A DNA stretch of 64,000 bases from Pseudomonadota bacterium (GTDB taxonomy: Bacteria > Pseudomonadota > Gammaproteobacteria > Xanthomonadales > Ahniellaceae): assembly GCA_022843465.1 (NCBI GenBank), contig JALHNO010000004.1, positions 1 to 64,000 of the forward strand, written 5' to 3'. Below the pieces are notes generated by a model. The model did not search any database, was not told the origin of the DNA, and worked only from the letters and a program-made list of their open reading frames with translations. Of this stretch, positions 56,952 to 64,000 are shown piece by piece. Numbering within the stretch: position 1 is the stretch's first letter; every line of letters starts with the position of its first letter. The position numbers were made by a program, and so were the translations under genes.

Positions 56952-57566
56952 TTGTCGGCACCGCTGAATGCGCGCATCATCGTCACGTCTGTTTCGCGCG
57001 GAGATCAGGTCATTCCTTCTCCCCCCACCGTGCCACCGCCGGCCCCGCTGCTGCTGGATCGTGTCTATCACGTCGTCCGCGCCTTGCCCGAGTCAGGCAG
57101 CGGAGCGGTCATCCCAGTGGGTACGCGACTACGACTGAGTGACTCGGTGATCGTCCCGCGTGATCTGGATCGTTATCTGGGCTTCCAGGATATGGGCAAC
57201 GCGCAAGCGGTCGCGCTGACCGAAGCGGATCCGCGCCTGCAGGCATTCTTTGAGCGACCCGCAGATTTCCTGCAGTTGTGCGAGTGTGCGCACGCCGAAC
57301 TGTCGCCTGAGTGTGCCGAGCGTCTGGCCGGGTTGGCTTGTGCGGTCATGGCAGAGGAATATCTGGTGACCTGGTGGCGCTGCTCCTGTGGCGCTCGGGT
57401 CGAAGAAATGCAGCGCGATTCGCTGACAGGATCCAGTCGCCGCGTATTTGAATTGTCGTTGCCTGAATTCGATCGGCGCGTTGCTCTGGCGCGAGACTGT
57501 CCTGAGCCGGCTGCTGCGAATTGCCGCTGTCCGGCCCATCAGGCACAACGCAGTGGCTTCGGATGA
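56952..57566 (+). CDS. Cys-rich protein of unknown function
   Basis: 204 residues from TTG 56952; a GTG at 57030 is the main alternative, and neither has a strong ribosome site. No family is recognised. Nine cysteines are clustered from residue 110 on: pairs C110/C112, C144/C146 (WWRCSCGA), C191/C193 (CRCP) and singles at 121, 130 and 183, suggestive of metal or Fe-S binding. The N-terminal ~30 residues are Pro-rich. The stop overlaps the start of the HEAT-repeat gene (ATGA), so the two form a coupled pair. Confidence 0.6.
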   Translation: MSAPLNARIIVTSVSRGDQVIPSPPTVPPPAPLLLDRVYHVVRALPESGSGAVIPVGTRLRLSDSVIVPRDLDRYLGFQDMGNAQAVALTEADPRLQAFFERPADFLQLCECAHAELSPECAERLAGLACAVMAEEYLVTWWRCSCGARVEEMQRDSLTGSSRRVFELSLPEFDRRVALARDCPEPAAANCRCPAHQAQRSGFG

Positions 57567-59011
57567 ATGGCCTGGATCAGGCCCGCGCCGCCTTGAGCGA
57601 TGATGATCCGCGCCGGCGCATCGAAGCGCTGCGCTTGCTTGCCGCGCACGGTGGACCGGCCTGCATTGCCGAGATTCTGGTGCTGCGCCATGACCCTGAT
57701 CCCTTCGTGCGCGGCACCGTGTGCCAGGCCCTGGGCATGCTGGGCGAAGGCGTCACGCCCGATATGCTCTTGCCCGCGTTGCATGACCCGGATGCACGAA
57801 CGCGTGGCCAGGCGACCTATGCGATCGAAGCCTGTGGTCTGCGCAGTGCGGCAGCGGTGCTGATTCCGATGCTGGCCGATCCCGAGCCGATGGTCAGGAT
57901 CCAGGTCGCGCAGGTGCTCGCGGTCTGGTCTCAGGCGGACGCATTGGCCGCAATCGAAGGGCGCATTGCGCTCGAGCGGCGGGCTGAAGTACGGGCGGCC
58001 CTGTTTCATGCGCGGCTTCGATTGCCCGATCCCCGGCATTACGCCCTGTTGTTGCGTGACGAGCGCTGGGAAACCCAGCATGGCGTATTGCGCAGCATCG
58101 CGCACAGCGGCTTGTCCGGCTGTGCCGACATGCTGGCGCATTTTCTGCGGAGCGCACATGCCGGCGTACGCCATGCGGCGGCTGCCGCCCTAGCGGATGG
58201 CGAATGTCCCGATTCTGGCCTGCTGCTTGCCTGTTGCGAGGCAGGTGAACCCGAGCTTGTGGCGGGTGTGCTCGCCGCGCTCGTTGATCATGCGCAACCA
58301 GATTTGCTTGCACTTGCGCGCAGGATGATGCTGCGGACCGACGCACGCGCACTGGTCGCGGCAGTCCGCTACATAGGTCGCCACGGTGACGACGCCGACA
58401 TCGGCTTGCTGAAGCGCTTCGCCCACGGCAAGCCGAGTGCTGTGCTCGATGCGGCAAGACTGGCCCTTGCCCAGTTGGAGGGCACTGCCGAGGTGCCTGA
58501 TGTCGAGCCTTTCCCATCGGGCCAAGCCGCAGTTGCGGTCATCCGGCAGCTTGCGGATTCGGGTGAGGCCGGGCAACGTTCCCGCGCCGGCATGATCGCG
58601 ATCGCCAATGGCTGGGTAGGCGCAGAGGAATCGCTGGCCATCCTCGATCGCGCGCGGGCACGCGGAGATGCGATCGCGGCCTGCGTTGTGCTCGCCTTGT
58701 CGCTGCAACCGGGCTCGGCGCTGGCCTCGGCAATGCGGCGGGCGCTCCACCCGGAGCCGATCAGCCGGTGGGAACATCTGGCTGATTTTGTCGGCAAGCT
58801 CGGCCTGGTCTGGACTGGGCCGATTCAAGGCCGTTTGACACAGCCGCTGCACAGCGGCGGTGAGGTCACTGCCCAGACGGTGTTGCTGAGATTGGCCGCC
58901 GCGACCGCGGCGCGGGCAATCTGCTGGCGTGCCGATGCGATCGGGGCTGCGCGGGTCTGGCAGGCTGTTGAGCAGGCACGGCTTCGATTGGCTGCGGGCG
59001 ATTTCCGGTAG
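57563..59011 (+). CDS. HEAT-repeat protein
   Basis: 482 residues from ATG 57563. Repeated ~30-residue helical units are clear: RIEALRLLAAHGGPACIAEILVLRHDPDPFVRGTVCQALGMLG, DARTRGQATYAIEACGLRSAAAVLIPMLADPEPMVRIQVAQVLAVW and HAGVRHAAAAALADG, typical HEAT/PBS-lyase-like repeats used as protein-binding scaffolds. No catalytic motif is seen. It overlaps the Cys-rich gene and lies upstream of ftsK. Confidence 0.82.
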   Translation: MNGLDQARAALSDDDPRRRIEALRLLAAHGGPACIAEILVLRHDPDPFVRGTVCQALGMLGEGVTPDMLLPALHDPDARTRGQATYAIEACGLRSAAAVLIPMLADPEPMVRIQVAQVLAVWSQADALAAIEGRIALERRAEVRAALFHARLRLPDPRHYALLLRDERWETQHGVLRSIAHSGLSGCADMLAHFLRSAHAGVRHAAAAALADGECPDSGLLLACCEAGEPELVAGVLAALVDHAQPDLLALARRMMLRTDARALVAAVRYIGRHGDDADIGLLKRFAHGKPSAVLDAARLALAQLEGTAEVPDVEPFPSGQAAVAVIRQLADSGEAGQRSRAGMIAIANGWVGAEESLAILDRARARGDAIAACVVLALSLQPGSALASAMRRALHPEPISRWEHLADFVGKLGLVWTGPIQGRLTQPLHSGGEVTAQTVLLRLAAATAARAICWRADAIGAARVWQAVEQARLRLAAGDFR

Positions 59012-59282
59012 CGCTTCGGCGCGTGGTGAGGTCGCACTGCTTCGGGTCTGGCCCGGGCGGGCGATCATGAGCCCGGATGGTGCTGCCTCCAGGCTTCGGC
59101 GCGGCAGTGGGTGCCAACATCGCATCGACGAATGGCGCGTGCCGTATTCTGGCGGCAGCGTGGCGTCTGCGGTCGGCCCATTTGGGCCTCCTACGATACC
59201 TGGGCCTGGCCGGTCGCTTGCTCGCTGCCGGATTGTCTACAGAACTCAGTAAGATGCGGACCTGAATCCGGAGAGTCGAGCC
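59012..59282. other. Intergenic region upstream of ftsK
   Basis: 271 bp without a gene. No good promoter: TTGTCT at 59233-59238 and TAAGAT at 59250-59255 are only 11 bp apart. Confidence 0.4.
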
Positions 59283-61607
59283 TTGACACGCAAGAATACT
59301 GAATCGCCTGCCAGTTCTGACGACAGTCTGTGGGATCGTCGCCTGCGCGAGGCCGCGGTGTTGTTGCTGCTGCCGATCCTGGTCTATCTGGCGATCTGTC
59401 TGTTTACCTACGATCCGGATGACTGGAGTTGGTCGCACGCCGGCGGCAACAACCCGGTGCACAATCTGGGTGGGGCGATCGGGGCCAAGGTGGCCGATTC
59501 GCTGCTGCAGTTGTTCGGTGGTGTCGCCTTCGTTTTCCCGCTGTTGCTGGCTGGCATCGCCTGGCGGCTGGTGCGCGATCTCAATCCCTTGCCGGGCACC
59601 ACGCGCGCCGATTCGGCCTGGCTGCTGCTCGGCTGTGTTCTGTTGCTGTTCACTGCCAGTGCGCTCGCGCATCTGCATCTGGACTTTGCTTCGTTGCGGC
59701 TGCCGGCGCAGTCGGGTGGGGTGCTCGGCGGATTGTTGGGCGATCTCACCCGCAGCGGCCTCGGCCATCTGGGCGCAACCCTGATCCTGTTCGGACTGAT
59801 GCTGATCTCGGTGACCCTGGTCACCGGCGTGTCCTGGTTCCGATTGATGGAACAGGTCGGCGACTGGACCTTGCGCCTGATCGCCAGTGCCCAGCGCCTC
59901 TGGCAGCAGCGCGCCGAGCAGCGCGAAACCCGTGCCGTGCAGGAAGAACGCGAAGAAGTCCGCAAGGTCGAGCGCGTCAAGCAGGCCAAGCGCGAACCGA
60001 TCCGCATCGAGCAGCCGCCACCGCCGGTTGAAAAAAGCGAGCGTGCCGCCCGCGAACTGCAGATTCCCTTGTTCGATGCCTTGCCTGCCGGTGAGTTGCC
60101 GCCGTTGTCGATCCTCGACGAGCCCAAGCAGCAGACCAAGGGCTATTCCAAGGAAACACTGGAGACCTTGTCGCGCCAGGTCGAGTTGAAGCTGAAAGAT
60201 TTCCGCATCGAGGCACAAGTGGTTGGTGCCTATCCGGGGCCGGTGATCACGCGCTTCGAACTGCAGCCGGCGCCAGGTGTCCGCGGCAGTCAGATCAGTG
60301 CCCTCGACAGCGATATCGCGCGGGGCCTTAGCCTGGTTTCGGTGCGCGTGGTCGATGTGATTCCCGGCAAATCGGTGATCGGTCTGGAAATCCCCAATAC
60401 CCATCGCGAAATCGTCTATCTCTCCGAGATGCTGCGCTCGAAGGAATACGACAAGCTCAACTCACCGCTGGCGCTGGCGCTCGGCAAGGACATCGCTGGC
60501 CGACCGACCGTGGTCGATCTGGCACGCATGCCGCATCTGCTGGTGGCTGGCACAACGGGATCGGGCAAGTCGGTGGCGGTCAATGCGATGGTGTTGTCCC
60601 TGCTGTACAAGGCGACCGCGTCGGAAGTGCGCATGCTGATGATCGATCCGAAGATGCTGGAACTGTCGGTCTACCAGGGCATTCCGCATCTGCTGGCGCC
60701 GGTCGTGACCGACATGAAGGAAGCCGGCAATGGTCTGCGCTGGTGCGTCGCCGAGATGGAGCGCCGCTACAAGTTGATGTCGGCGGTCGGCGTGCGCAAT
60801 CTCGGTGGCTTCAACAAGAAGGTCAAGGATGCCGCTGACAGCGGCCAGCCAATCCTCGATCCGCTGTTTGTTGCGCGCCCCGATATGCCCGAGCTGACCG
60901 CCGAGCCGCTTGAGCATCTGCCCTTCATCGTGGTCATCATCGACGAATTCGCCGACATGATGATGATCGTCGGCAAGAAGGTCGAGGAACTTATTGCGCG
61001 GCTGGCACAGAAGGCGCGTGCGGCCGGTATCCATCTGATTCTGGCAACGCAACGGCCGGATTCGGACGTGGTGACCGGTCTGATCAAGGCGAACATCCCG
61101 ACCCGGATCGCCTTCCAGGTTTCGACCAAGTTGAACTCCCGCATCATCCTCGACCAGGCCGGTGCCGAGGCGCTGCTCGGTCATGGCGACATGCTGTATC
61201 TGCCACCGGGCACCGGTGTGCCGGAGCGCGTGCACGGCGCCTTCGTCAGCGACGAGGAAGTGCATCGTGTGGTCTCGCACCTGAAATCGCACCAGGCGCG
61301 GCCGAGCTATATTCCGGGGGTGCTGGAGGAAGTGCAGAGCTTTGGCGATGGCATGGTGATCGGTCCGACCGGCTTGCCCGAGGCCGATGCCGACGCCAGT
61401 GGCGATATCGACCAGCTCTACGATCAGGCCGTCAAGATCGTCACCGAATCGCGGCGCGCCTCGATCTCGGGCGTGCAGCGCCGGCTGAAGATCGGCTACA
61501 ACCGCGCGGCCCGGCTGATCGAAGAGATGGAAGCGCAGGGCGTGGTGTCACCGCCCAGCCACAACGGCAACCGCGAAGTCCTGGCGCCGCCGCCACCGAA
61601 GGGCTGA
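59283..61607 (+). CDS. ftsK: DNA translocase FtsK
   Basis: 774 residues from TTG 59283 (GGAGAG just upstream). Four N-terminal membrane helices to ~residue 190, a short charged linker (the long Pro/Gln linker of E. coli is absent), then the motor: [12 protein letters not shown] (Walker A near 422-430), [12 protein letters not shown] (Walker B) and [31 protein letters not shown]. The C-terminal gamma winged helix ([43 protein letters not shown]) reads KOPS. It pumps DNA at the division septum and activates dif recombination. Length matches compact FtsK/SpoIIIE-type forms. Confidence 0.97.
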   Translation: MTRKNTESPASSDDSLWDRRLREAAVLLLLPILVYLAICLFTYDPDDWSWSHAGGNNPVHNLGGAIGAKVADSLLQLFGGVAFVFPLLLAGIAWRLVRDLNPLPGTTRADSAWLLLGCVLLLFTASALAHLHLDFASLRLPAQSGGVLGGLLGDLTRSGLGHLGATLILFGLMLISVTLVTGVSWFRLMEQVGDWTLRLIASAQRLWQQRAEQRETRAVQEEREEVRKVERVKQAKREPIRIEQPPPPVEKSERAARELQIPLFDALPAGELPPLSILDEPKQQTKGYSKETLETLSRQVELKLKDFRIEAQVVGAYPGPVITRFELQPAPGVRGSQISALDSDIARGLSLVSVRVVDVIPGKSVIGLEIPNTHREIVYLSEMLRSKEYDKLNSPLALALGKDIAGRPTVVDLARMPHLLVAGTTGSGKSVAVNAMVLSLLYKATASEVRMLMIDPKMLELSVYQGIPHLLAPVVTDMKEAGNGLRWCVAEMERRYKLMSAVGVRNLGGFNKKVKDAADSGQPILDPLFVARPDMPELTAEPLEHLPFIVVIIDEFADMMMIVGKKVEELIARLAQKARAAGIHLILATQRPDSDVVTGLIKANIPTRIAFQVSTKLNSRIILDQAGAEALLGHGDMLYLPPGTGVPERVHGAFVSDEEVHRVVSHLKSHQARPSYIPGVLEEVQSFGDGMVIGPTGLPEADADASGDIDQLYDQAVKIVTESRRASISGVQRRLKIGYNRAARLIEEMEAQGVVSPPSHNGNREVLAPPPPKG

Positions 61608-61618
61608 GCCCGCGAGCG

Positions 61619-61942
61619 CTATGGCTTTGGCGTCAGCGCATCCGCACCATGATGGGCAGCGAACGCGGCCTGCGCAGCCGGGCTCGCTTCGCCTTGATAG
61701 CGCGCCTTCCACTCCGCCACCGGCATGCCATAGATGTGCTCGCGTCCGGCATCCTTGCTGAGCGTGATGCCGGCCTCGGCTGCGGCTTCCCGGTACCAGT
61801 CACCGAGACAGTTGCGGCAGAACCCGGCAAGGTTCATCAGGTCGATATTTTGCACATCCGTGCGTTGCCGCAGGTGGGTGATCAGGCGCCGAAACGCGGC
61901 TGCCTCAAGCGCCTGCTGCTGAACCGCGTCGATGCTGGTCAT
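61619..61942 (-). CDS. DUF1244-family protein
   Basis: 107 residues from ATG 61942; a longer frame to 62659 is rejected. The family core is FRRLITHLRQRTDVQNIDLMNLAGFCRNCLGDWYREAA, with the conserved C-x-x-C, and HIYGMPVAEWKARYQ. Function unknown; the pair of cysteines suggests metal binding. Convergent with ftsK (11-bp gap) and divergent from folD. Confidence 0.85.
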   Translation of the reverse strand: MTSIDAVQQQALEAAAFRRLITHLRQRTDVQNIDLMNLAGFCRNCLGDWYREAAAEAGITLSKDAGREHIYGMPVAEWKARYQGEASPAAQAAFAAHHGADALTPKP

Positions 61943-62149
61943 CGGAATGCCCTCGCTGATCCGGAAGAATGGGTCCCGCATAAGCGATAATGAGCGCCGG
62001 AATCCGGGCTGCTCCTGGCCGGTTCCGATCACATCGCCGCAGGGGCTATGGTCTGCCAGCTTAGCGCTTTCGGGATTCGGCGAAAAACTGCGATGCTCCG
62101 TACCGATATCCGGCACGGTCGTGGGCCAGGACTGTTCAGAGGACGCACC

Positions 62150-63022
62150 GTGACGGCAAAGATGCTTGACGGCAAGAAGATCGCGGAGGAAGTGCTCGCG
62201 GGCGTCGAGTTGCGCGTGCGTGCCCGCGTCAAGGCCGGTCTGCGCGCGCCGGGCCTCGCCGTGGTCCTGGTCGGAAATGATCCGGCGTCCGCGGTCTATG
62301 TGCGCAACAAGCGTCGTGCCTGCCAGCGCGTGGGCTTTGTGACCCGTGATTTCGATCTGCCGTCGACGGTGGCCTCCGACGAATTGTTCGCGCTGATCGA
62401 GCGACTCAACAACGATCCGGAGATCCACGGCATCCTGGTGCAGTTGCCGCTGCCCGCACACGTCGATGCGATCAATCTGATCCAGCGCATCCGGCCCGAC
62501 AAGGACGTGGACGGATTTCATGCCGAGAACGTCGGGCGTCTGGCCCTGCGCCAGCCCGGGCTGCGGCCGTGCACACCCAAGGGCATCATGACCTTGCTGG
62601 CGCATACCGACAAACCGGTGCGCGGCCGTCATGCGGTGATTGTGGGCGTTTCCAATCATGTCGGCCGGCCGCTCGGACTGGAGCTGCTGCTGGCCGGTGC
62701 GACCGTTACTTCATGCCATCGCTTTACCCAGGATCTGCGCGGCCATGTCGGAGCCGCCGATCTGCTCTGCGTTGCCGTCGGCAAGCCCGGCTTGATACCC
62801 GGCGACTGGGTCAAGCCCGGTGCCGTGGTCATCGACGTCGGCATCAACCGCCTGGCGGATGGCAGCTTGACCGGAGACGTGCAATTCGGTGCGGCAGCTG
62901 AACGGGCGAGCTGGATCACCCCGGTTCCGGGGGGCGTCGGTCCGATGACTGTCGCAATGTTGATGCAGAATACGCTTGAAGCGTCGGAGCAAGGGCAGAC
63001 GGATGGCCGTACAGGGGTTTGA
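62150..63022 (+). CDS. folD: Methylene-tetrahydrofolate dehydrogenase/cyclohydrolase
   Basis: 290 residues from GTG 62150, which has AGAGGA 6 bp upstream; ATG 62162 would trim 4 residues. It interconverts methylene-, methenyl- and formyl-tetrahydrofolate. Motifs: [38 protein letters not shown] and [15 protein letters not shown] (NADP site), with [21 protein letters not shown] at the end. The stop is inside the next gene (20-bp overlap). Confidence 0.96.
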   Translation: MTAKMLDGKKIAEEVLAGVELRVRARVKAGLRAPGLAVVLVGNDPASAVYVRNKRRACQRVGFVTRDFDLPSTVASDELFALIERLNNDPEIHGILVQLPLPAHVDAINLIQRIRPDKDVDGFHAENVGRLALRQPGLRPCTPKGIMTLLAHTDKPVRGRHAVIVGVSNHVGRPLGLELLLAGATVTSCHRFTQDLRGHVGAADLLCVAVGKPGLIPGDWVKPGAVVIDVGINRLADGSLTGDVQFGAAAERASWITPVPGGVGPMTVAMLMQNTLEASEQGQTDGRTGV

Positions 63023-63902
63023 CTCGATCATCGTGTGCAAAGCAGGCCGCGGCCTGTTGCTGGCCCTGGTCGTGCTCGCCGCCGCCTTGATGGGCGGCTG
63101 CGCGAGCATCGCCAACAAGGCGGCCGATCGACTGGGCAGCAGCCTTACTGCCGGCATCGCCAATCATGATGATCCCGATACCGTGGCGGCCGGACTGCCG
63201 GCCTATCTGATCCTGATCGACGGCTTCATTGCCGAGGACCCGGAGAATGCCGGCCTGCTGCTGGCAGGTGCCAAGCTGTACAGCAGCTATTCGGGGGCAT
63301 TTGTGGCCGACAGTGCGCGCCGACGCCGGTTGGCCGATCGCGGCTTCGACTATGCGCGGCGCGGCGTCTGCGCGCGTGACCCGGAGTTCTGTGCGGTGCT
63401 CGCCGATGGCGATTTCGCGCGCTTCGAGCGATTTGTCGGTGACCGCAGGCAGGACGAGATCGAAACGCTGTACGTGCTTGCGTCCAGCTGGGCGAGCTGG
63501 CTGCAGGCCGACACCGGCGACTGGGCCCGGATTGCCGATCTGCCGCGCATCGAGCACGCGCTGGACCGCGTCTGGCGCAGCGACCCGCACTACGATCATG
63601 GCAATGTGCTGGCCTATCTTGGTGTGCTCGACTGTCTGCGCCCGGAAAGCCTGGGTGGCAAGCCCGAACGTGGCCGCGACCGCCTGGAGCAGGCCTATGA
63701 GGACAGCAAGCAGCAGAATCTGATGCCCAAGGTATTGCAGGCCGAGTTCTGCGCGCGTCTGCTGTTCGATCAGCCCCTGCATGATGCTGCAATACAGGTC
63801 GTGCTGAAGGCACCGGCGAACTCGCCTGGCCTGACGCTGTCCAATGTCATTGCCAAGCGCCGTGCCGCTGAATTGATGGAATCCGGAAAGGACTATTTCT
63901 GA
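63003..63902 (+). CDS. TRAP-transporter-associated TatT-family lipoprotein
   Basis: 299 residues from ATG 63003, overlapping folD. The signal ends in lipobox LMGGC (Cys33). The mature part is helical: [39 protein letters not shown], then [55 protein letters not shown]. This fits TatT, which trimerises and works beside TRAP receptors. It overlaps the next gene by one base. Confidence 0.85.
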   Translation: MAVQGFDSIIVCKAGRGLLLALVVLAAALMGGCASIANKAADRLGSSLTAGIANHDDPDTVAAGLPAYLILIDGFIAEDPENAGLLLAGAKLYSSYSGAFVADSARRRRLADRGFDYARRGVCARDPEFCAVLADGDFARFERFVGDRRQDEIETLYVLASSWASWLQADTGDWARIADLPRIEHALDRVWRSDPHYDHGNVLAYLGVLDCLRPESLGGKPERGRDRLEQAYEDSKQQNLMPKVLQAEFCARLLFDQPLHDAAIQVVLKAPANSPGLTLSNVIAKRRAAELMESGKDYF

Positions 63903-64000
63903 TGAAACTGCACAATGCCCTGTTCGCCCTGCTGCTGGCCTGCTCGGCTCCAGCGATGGCGGTCACCATCAAGATTGCCACGCTGGCGCCAGAGGGCACC
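63902..64000 (+). CDS. TRAP-type solute-binding protein (DctP family), 5' end only
   Basis: Only 33 codons are in the window. The start overlaps the TatT gene (ATG at 63902). The signal peptide ends at PAMA, and the mature protein begins VTIKIATLAPEGT, the beginning common to DctP-type receptors. The remaining operon (small and large permease subunits) would lie outside. Confidence 0.8.
   Translation, partial: MKLHNALFALLLACSAPAMAVTIKIATLAPEGT

Noticed and set aside
59233-59255. ftsK promoter TTGTCT/TAAGAT
   Set aside because: The spacing is 11 bp, too short for sigma-70.
61943-62659. Longer minus-strand frame extending the DUF1244 gene
   Set aside because: It runs opposite folD, and the family core begins at ATG 61942.

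Overview
The window looks like chromosomal DNA of a GC-rich gammaproteobacterium, most likely in or near the Xanthomonadales/Lysobacterales. This is an inference from base composition, from gammaproteobacterial gene order (maf-rng-yhdP, yajC-secD-secF, nagZ-hpt-MTIP, scpA-scpB-rluB, yciI-bolA, A2M-pbpC) and from protein character. Most of it is dense housekeeping sequence. No tRNA, rRNA, CRISPR array, integrase or intact insertion sequence was seen. The left edge carries the tail of an RHS-repeat protein remnant; the right edge cuts a TRAP-transporter receptor gene.

Layout. 0-3.4 kb: an RlmI-type rRNA methyltransferase, a roughly 190-bp inverted-repeat element, lgt and thyA. 3.4-8 kb: a minus-strand sulfate uptake operon (sbp-cysT-cysW-cysA) followed by a small membrane protein. 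8.2-14.6 kb: sufT, a secreted esterase-like lipoprotein, an orphan Pycsar-effector-like membrane protein and an unrecognised 1383-residue membrane protein. 14.6-23 kb: prmC, rsfS, rlmH, maf, rng and yhdP (translation quality, ribosome and envelope). 23-26.4 kb: the Sec accessory complex yajC-secD-secF. 26.5-29.3 kb: a CYTH phosphatase, nagZ, hpt and MTI phosphorylase (cell-wall recycling and purine/methylthio salvage).

29.3-30.8 kb is the clearest accessory stretch. It holds a REP-type transposon relic with about 85-bp tripartite inverted ends around a Y1 transposase whose HUH histidines are lost, then degenerate direct repeats and a palindrome. 30.8-34.7 kb is a minus-strand operon of ECF sigma factor, anti-sigma-like protein, YigZ and an MsbA-like exporter. 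34.9-42.3 kb is the alpha-2-macroglobulin/PBP1C periplasmic defence and repair pair. 42.5-53.4 kb holds an SDR without its catalytic tyrosine, a photolyase, a DUF4124 protein, a wax-ester synthase/DGAT, a repeat-rich secreted protein, a CsgG-like protein, rluB, scpB, scpA, yciI and bolA.

53.6-61.6 kb runs from trxB to ftsK. A block of less conserved genes sits between them: a methyltransferase, a PNPOx-like protein, and an unrecognised Cys-rich plus HEAT-repeat pair. The window ends with a DUF1244 gene, folD, and a TRAP-associated TatT lipoprotein overlapping a DctP-type receptor. Several conserved proteins here carry unusual low-complexity tails: RsfS basic, wax synthase basic, RluB Gly/Pro/Arg, ScpB acidic.
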